Part shown: positions 62,834 to 64,000 of the stretch, in pieces | Position numbering within the stretch: the stretch's first letter is position 1 | How the letters are laid out: every line of letters starts with the position of its first letter | Assembly: GCF_000013645.1 (NCBI RefSeq) | Contig: NC_007951.1 | Location: 930,001 to 994,000, forward strand | DNA length: 64,000 nucleotides | Direction of reading: 5' to 3' | Source: Paraburkholderia xenovorans LB400 | GTDB taxonomy: Bacteria > Pseudomonadota > Gammaproteobacteria > Burkholderiales > Burkholderiaceae | The notes under the pieces: generated by a model | What the model was told of the DNA's origin: nothing | Databases searched by the model: none | What the model saw: the letters and a program-made list of their open reading frames with translations, nothing else | Translations under genes and position numbers: made by a program

Positions 62834-63508
62834 TCAGTAGCCTGACACGCCCAGGTGCTGTTCGAGGAAGTGCAGTGTTTTCTGAAAGGCCCGAGCTGCG
62901 CTTTCGGCGTGGTAATGCAGTGGGTCACCTTCCCGGTCGAACCCGTGCCCTGTGGGGTAAGAGAGAAACTGTACAGACTCAACTCCGTTTCCGGTGGCTA
63001 GCACATCAGATTCATATAGCGGGTCGAGGATGCCATAGTGGGCCAACGCCGGCGGACTCATTGCGCTATGAGGCTGGCCCGGCGGTTGTGTGCTGTAGTA
63101 CACAACACAGGGTAAGGACAGATTTCGGGCAACGAGGCACGCAACCGGACCTCCCCAGCCGTATCCGATGATTGCCATATTGCCCGCATGACCAATCGCG
63201 TCAACCGCTGTTGCGACGAGTTCCGCCGCGTTGTTGACCCCGAGCTGCGACGAGAGCTCGTTCCCACGCCGGTAGTCGTCGGTGGCATAGTCGTCGAGCT
63301 CCACTTCACGCTGGACCTTGTCGAAGAGGGCAGGCACAACCGTGAGATATCCTCTTCCGGCATATCGGTCGGCGATTTTGCGCATGTCGGCGTTAACGCC
63401 GAATATTTCGTGGACCAGCACGATCCCGCCTGCTGGTTTGTCGTCTGGTTCGGCCACCCACCCATTCATCGGACCGTGTGCGGTCACCAGGGTGATCCAA
63501 TGACTCAT
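62834..63508 (-). CDS. Dienelactone hydrolase family protein with Gly at the nucleophile site
   Basis: 224 residues. The DLH fold is evident: GIVLVHEIFGVNADMRKIAD (Glu34), RGYLTVVPALF, HYGILDP (Asp162) and YPTGHGFDR (His188). The nucleophile elbow normally reads G-[YF]-C-x-G-G; here it is GYGWGG, with Gly117 in place of Cys. A single base change (TGC to GGC) would explain it. Without the Cys the hydrolase reaction should fail, so the protein may be inactive or have another role. It is convergent to etfA and lies downstream, on the same strand, of the LuxR-type gene. Confidence 0.85.
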   Translation of the reverse strand: MSHWITLVTAHGPMNGWVAEPDDKPAGGIVLVHEIFGVNADMRKIADRYAGRGYLTVVPALFDKVQREVELDDYATDDYRRGNELSSQLGVNNAAELVATAVDAIGHAGNMAIIGYGWGGPVACLVARNLSLPCVVYYSTQPPGQPHSAMSPPALAHYGILDPLYESDVLATGNGVESVQFLSYPTGHGFDREGDPLHYHAESAARAFQKTLHFLEQHLGVSGY

Positions 63509-63638
63509 CTGTCGATACCTCGTGAAAAGCCAGGAGAATTGGCCTGGCTTGAGCTGAACAACGCCGGGTTTTTCGCCACGCCTAGCGATGACGCATACAA
63601 AATGCAGAACATATTAGAATGTCGCGGCCTGCCAGGCA

Positions 63639-63672
63639 ATATACAGACAGACTATTTTGTCTGTTTGTATAT
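63639..63672. terminator. AT-rich hairpin between the LuxR-type and DLH genes
   Basis: ATATACAGACAGAC pairs with GTCTGTTTGTATAT, a 14-bp stem with one mismatch and loop TATTTT. It lies between the stop of the LuxR-type gene (63694) and the start of the DLH gene (63508). It may end the LuxR-type transcript. No U-tract follows, so a protein-binding palindrome is the alternative. Confidence 0.45.
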
Positions 63673-63693
63673 TGAGACAGGCCAGAGCCGGAT

Positions 63694-64000
63694 TCAGGTC
63701 AATAATCCATACGCGCGTGCCTTGGCAAGAGCAGCGGAGCGGTTACGAACGCCGAGCTTGTCGTAGAGGTTTCTGAGATGCCATTTAACGGTAGGGAGGC
63801 TAAGCGAAAGCTGGTCCGCCACAGTCTGGTTGCTAAGACCTTCGTTCACCAGGCGCAGAAGTTGTGTTTCTCGCGCCGTGAGCGGTTGTACCTCGTCTAC
63901 GGGTCCGGCTGTCAGTTCAGCGGGATGAGCGGTTTGGGAGAGGGCATCCCCATCCGATTGACTGCAAATTTCGTGGAGCCTGTCGAGAAAGCTGATTTCG
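63694..64000 (-). CDS. LuxR/MalT-type regulator, C-terminal part, cut by the right edge
   Basis: An open minus-strand frame runs from the edge to a TGA at 63694-63696, about 101 residues. The last 60 residues are a LuxR HTH: LTARETQLLRLVNEGLSNQT, then VADQLSLSLPTVKWHLRNLY, then DKLGVRNRSAALAKARAYGL. The phrase 'TVKWHLRNLYDKL' is typical of the large MalT-like (LAL) regulators. It contains no ATP-binding motif here because the N-terminal part is outside the window. Targets unknown. Confidence 0.85.
   Translation of the reverse strand, partial: EISFLDRLHEICSQSDGDALSQTAHPAELTAGPVDEVQPLTARETQLLRLVNEGLSNQTVADQLSLSLPTVKWHLRNLYDKLGVRNRSAALAKARAYGLLT

Noticed and set aside
1..64000. CRISPR arrays, rRNA genes, prophage or conjugation modules
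   Set aside because: No regularly spaced repeats, rRNA-like stretches, integrase, terminase or relaxase genes were found.

Overview
The window reads as DNA of a GC-rich betaproteobacterium of the Burkholderiaceae, most likely the Paraburkholderia/Caballeronia/Burkholderia group. The basis is the trimeric-porin genes, the many LysR/IclR/GntR regulators, the EmrB/HlyD/lipoprotein efflux set, and dense catabolic gene clusters with short spacers and SDR, MFS and amidohydrolase genes. No rRNA, complete tRNA or CRISPR array was seen. The taxonomic call is inference from gene content.

Region 1 (1-6.3 kb) is a worn accessory region. It holds a truncated hypothetical gene at the left edge, a broken ABC-transporter binding-protein gene, a small XRE regulator, an unrecognised gene, an AbiEi-like antitoxin whose C-terminal part is repeated about 1.7 kb further on, and a DUF2384-type antitoxin-like gene. 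No matching toxin gene is visible.

Region 2 (6.3-41 kb) is a large catabolic island. It encodes FAH-family hydrolase, EthD, NIPSNAP and cupin proteins, a PRISE-type enone reductase, five SDRs, a ketosteroid-dehydrogenase-like flavoprotein, an alpha/beta hydrolase, a porin, a flavin reductase, an ACMSD-type amidohydrolase, a thiolase-like/DUF35 pair, an aldehyde dehydrogenase, an AhpD-like protein, a GMC oxidoreductase, a CaiB-type CoA transferase, and a complete P450/[2Fe-2S] ferredoxin/reductase chain. A D-aminoacylase-type amidohydrolase and a type I Baeyer-Villiger monooxygenase complete it. Three MFS transporters, one IclR and one FadR-type GntR regulator accompany these enzymes. Together they could hydroxylate a ring, oxidise it to a ketone, insert oxygen, hydrolyse the lactone, activate the acid as a CoA ester and cleave the chain, as in camphor, steroid or terpenoid degradation. 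The gene combination does not match a pathway I can name. A decayed IS21-family istA and its terminal repeat mark the right edge (41.15-41.7 kb).

Region 3 (41.7-50.6 kb) holds a LysR regulator, a four-gene unit marR - outer-membrane factor - membrane fusion protein - DHA2 pump on the minus strand, a second DHA2 pump upstream of it, and a porin remnant. Similar inverted repeats precede marR and the second pump and may be MarR operators.

Region 4 (50.6-64 kb) is a branched-chain acyl catabolism operon: LysR regulator, MHS-family transporter, mmsA, mmsB, acyl-CoA dehydrogenase, acyl-CoA ligase, enoyl-CoA hydratase, 3-hydroxyisobutyryl-CoA hydrolase, etfB and etfA. It would convert isobutyrate or isobutyryl-CoA (valine route) to propionyl-CoA with its own electron-transfer flavoprotein. 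A dienelactone-hydrolase-family protein lacking the usual Cys nucleophile and a truncated LuxR-type regulator close the window.
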